This document shows positions 4,958 through 6,195 of a stretch of 6,195 nucleotides of DNA, piece by piece. The DNA comes from Peptococcaceae bacterium BRH_c23 (GTDB lineage: Bacteria; Bacillota_B; Desulfitobacteriia; Desulfitobacteriales; Desulfitobacteriaceae): NCBI GenBank assembly GCA_000961805.1, contig LADV01000263.1, positions 1-6,195 of the forward strand, written 5' to 3'. Each line of letters starts with the position of its first letter. Position 1 is the first letter of the stretch. A program made the translations under genes and the position numbers. Under the pieces are notes generated by a model. The model saw only the letters and a list, made by a program, of their open reading frames with translations. It was not told the origin of the DNA and ran no database searches.

Positions 4958-5845
4958 TTAAAATTCTAGAAGGTCATGATCACGTAACCAAGAACGAGTA
5001 CAATCAATAAACTTTTTCGCAGCGGGAGATAGGTCTTTCAGAGAAAGTGCTGCAATTCCTATGATACGATAATGAGGTTTATCTAAATCAACTATGTGTA
5101 CGTTTTCGGGTACATTGAGCAAAATTAGTTCAGGAAGAATACTGATCCCCAATCCCATTTTTACCATTTCTAAGATGGTCTGTTCTTCCATTAATTCATA
5201 TTGGATCTGTAGTTTCACTTTGTTTTCATTCAAACTGCGTTTAATATTGTCATCATTACCCCATTGCGGCATAATAAAAGGCTGATTTTCAAGTTGATCG
5301 AAGGAGATAACTTTTTGATGTCGCAGCGGGTGCTCAGGTGGCAAGAGGACCACCAGTTTGTCCTTTTTTAAGGGAATGACTTCAAATGACTTTGAGGTGG
5401 GCAGTGACAAAAAACCAAAGTCAACCGTGCCGTTGGATATCCAATCATTCATTTCATCATAACACCCTTGGTACGTTTTTATTTCGATAAGAGGATGAGT
5501 TTTATGAAATTGAGATAAAATCCCAGGAAGCCATCGCGTTGAAACACTGGATAAAGTTCCTAGGCGAACGGTACCAGTATTTACCCCTCTAATTGCAGCC
5601 GCTTCCTGCCGCAAAAGCTCCTCTTGGTGCAAGATTATTTGTACATGTTTAAGAATGCGCTCCCCGTTACTGGTCAAGCTTATGCCAGAACGATCTCTTT
5701 TGAGTAAGATAAATCCCAACTCATCTTCGAGGGTGGAAACTGCATAGCTCACACCTGACTGCGTCATATTGAGCTTTTCAGCCGTTTTGGTTAGGCTGCC
5801 AACTTCCACAATTGTATTAAAGATCTCAAATTTTGTTAGTGTCAA
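4958..5845 (-). CDS. LysR-family transcriptional regulator
   Basis: This is a typical LysR regulator of 295 aa. The N-terminal winged HTH (about 1-60) contains GSLTKTAEKLNMTQSGVSYA and the classic TLEDELGFILLKRDRSGISLT. A helical linker follows (about 60-85), then the two-lobed effector-binding domain (about 88-290), with VRLGTLSSVSTRWLPGIL at its start and GLGISILPE near the hinge. LysR proteins usually act as tetramers that need a small co-inducer; the effector here is unknown. I chose the TTG at 5845 because TAGGAGAGGTG lies 6-11 nt upstream and the protein then begins TLTKFEIF, as in relatives. An open frame continues to a TTG at 5881 without a good ribosome binding site. A near-consensus promoter lies about 75-105 nt upstream. 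The gene is divergent from the one starting at 6151, the classical LysR arrangement, so that gene is its likeliest target. No link to the mod genes is visible. Confidence 0.93.
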   Translation of the reverse strand: MTLTKFEIFNTIVEVGSLTKTAEKLNMTQSGVSYAVSTLEDELGFILLKRDRSGISLTSNGERILKHVQIILHQEELLRQEAAAIRGVNTGTVRLGTLSSVSTRWLPGILSQFHKTHPLIEIKTYQGCYDEMNDWISNGTVDFGFLSLPTSKSFEVIPLKKDKLVVLLPPEHPLRHQKVISFDQLENQPFIMPQWGNDDNIKRSLNENKVKLQIQYELMEEQTILEMVKMGLGISILPELILLNVPENVHIVDLDKPHYRIIGIAALSLKDLSPAAKKFIDCTRSWLRDHDLLEF

Positions 5846-5921
5846 GTTAAGCACCTCTCCTACATAGGTATCGAATAACAATATATGTTCAGTGTTTTAT
5901 ATCAAATCCCGGATAATATAA

Positions 5922-5950
5922 ATTTTATGCATGTTATGTTGGGTTGTCAA
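5922..5950 (-). promoter_or_regulatory. Sigma-A-type promoter of the LysR gene
   Basis: On the minus strand a perfect -35 TTGACA (5950-5945), a 17-nt spacer and a -10 TAAAAT (5927-5922, 5 of 6 matches) line up. Initiation near 5914 would leave a leader of about 70 nt to the TTG at 5845. The -35 overlaps one arm of the inverted repeat at 5936-5969, so the LysR protein could repress its own synthesis from that site, as is usual in the family. Confidence 0.75.
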
Positions 5951-5969
5951 TGACCGCATCAAACAACAT
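5936..5969. promoter_or_regulatory. Inverted repeat, candidate LysR operator
   Basis: ATGTTGGGTTG (5936-5946) and CAAACAACAT (5960-5969) form an imperfect inverted repeat: the outer 6 bp match exactly and the inner TTG/CAA matches after a one-base offset. It covers the -35 of the LysR promoter and is centred about 75 bp upstream of the probable start point of the divergent gene. LysR activators usually bind at about that distance. No binding consensus for this protein is known to me. Confidence 0.45.
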
Positions 5970-5991
5970 CCGGCTAGGGCCCTGCATATAG

Positions 5992-6020
5992 TTCAAAAAA
6001 AGTGAAGCAATGTATATAAT
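5992..6020 (+). promoter_or_regulatory. Putative promoter of the gene starting at 6151
   Basis: TTCAAA (5992-5997, 4 of 6 to the -35 consensus), a 17-nt spacer and a perfect TATAAT (6015-6020) point right. The start point would be near 6027, leaving a leader of about 125 nt in which I see no clear hairpin or terminator. The weak -35 fits a promoter needing an activator such as the divergent LysR protein. A second -10-like TATACT at 6045-6050 lacks a well-spaced -35. Confidence 0.55.
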
Positions 6021-6150
6021 CTTTTGATTTTACCAGGCTCTATTTATACTGTAAGCTATTATTTAGATAAATAAATTCCGATATCATCAATCTGGCTTGC
6101 ATTAGTGCCACTTCTCTATAAAAGTACACAAGGAGGAATTATTTAATAAT

Positions 6151-6195
6151 ATGAACAATGCCTATTTCCAAATTAAACTTCCGGAAAATGAACCT
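6151..6195 (+). CDS. 5' end of a gene, possibly 1-pyrroline-5-carboxylate dehydrogenase
   Basis: Only 15 codons are inside the window: MNNAYFQIKLPENEP, with no stop before the edge. A perfect AAGGAGG (6130-6136) precedes the ATG, but the gap of 14 nt is longer than usual; no other start codon lies closer in frame. The pattern F-x3-x-P-x-NEP near the N-terminus is typical of 1-pyrroline-5-carboxylate (glutamate-semialdehyde) dehydrogenases, which oxidise the semialdehyde to glutamate in proline and arginine breakdown. With so few residues the assignment is tentative; the existence of the gene is much surer than its function. It is divergent from the LysR gene and probably controlled by it. Confidence 0.55.
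   Translation, partial: MNNAYFQIKLPENEP

Noticed and set aside
5094..5285. Plus-strand open frame of 63 codons inside the LysR gene
   Set aside because: Antisense shadow of a clear LysR effector domain; no ribosome binding site.
5976..5983. GC-rich palindrome AGGGCCCT in the LysR gap
   Set aside because: Only 8 bp, not extended by flanking bases, not aligned with a promoter element; likely chance.
6093..6110. Possible sigma-54 promoter (TGGC and TTGC elements) upstream of 6151
   Set aside because: On both strands the GG and GC elements are not at the required -24/-12 spacing.
1..6195. CRISPR array, tRNA/rRNA genes, insertion sequences
   Set aside because: No regularly spaced repeats, no tRNA-like cloverleaf or rRNA sequence, and no transposase or terminal repeats were seen on either strand.

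Overview
The window looks like chromosomal DNA from an anaerobic, spore-former-type Firmicute. The Desulfitobacterium/Desulfosporosinus group (Peptococcaceae) is my best guess. The grounds are moderate GC in the genes, AT-rich intergenic DNA, strong AGGAGG-type ribosome binding sites, TTG and other non-ATG starts, and the combination of a lipoprotein ModA, ModD and a riboswitch-type leader. This is inference from style and gene content; no species marker is present.

Positions 1-3478 (minus strand) hold a molybdate (possibly tungstate) uptake operon in the order modB - modC - modA - modD. The permease is encoded first, then the ATPase, the binding lipoprotein, and a NadC-like ModD that runs off the left edge. 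Gene spacing is tight: modC starts 1 nt after the modB stop, with its ribosome binding site inside the last modB codons.

Positions 3479-3947 form a regulatory block of about 470 bases without a gene, lying between divergent transcription units. On the minus strand it carries a folded leader of about 110 nt that I read as a molybdenum-cofactor (Moco) riboswitch. It is followed by a clear rho-independent terminator just ahead of modB. An alternative helix between the aptamer's 3' strand and the terminator's 5' arm gives a plausible OFF-switch. Farther upstream are several operator-like palindromes and an extended -10 promoter for the divergent gene.

Positions 3948-4907 (plus strand) encode a one-component regulator: an excisionase/MerR-like HTH fused to a ModA-like periplasmic-binding-protein domain. 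It is the likely oxyanion-sensing regulator of the mod operon, in place of a classical ModE. Uptake would then be controlled twice: at initiation by the anion-sensing regulator, and by termination through the cofactor-sensing leader.

Positions 4910-4947 hold a perfect 16-bp hairpin between the convergent regulator and the next gene. Positions 4958-5845 (minus strand) encode a LysR-family regulator with a near-consensus promoter. It is divergent from a gene starting at 6151 whose 15 visible residues resemble the N-terminus of 1-pyrroline-5-carboxylate dehydrogenase. An inverted repeat in the gap sits where a LysR operator would be expected. This right-hand pair appears unrelated to molybdenum.
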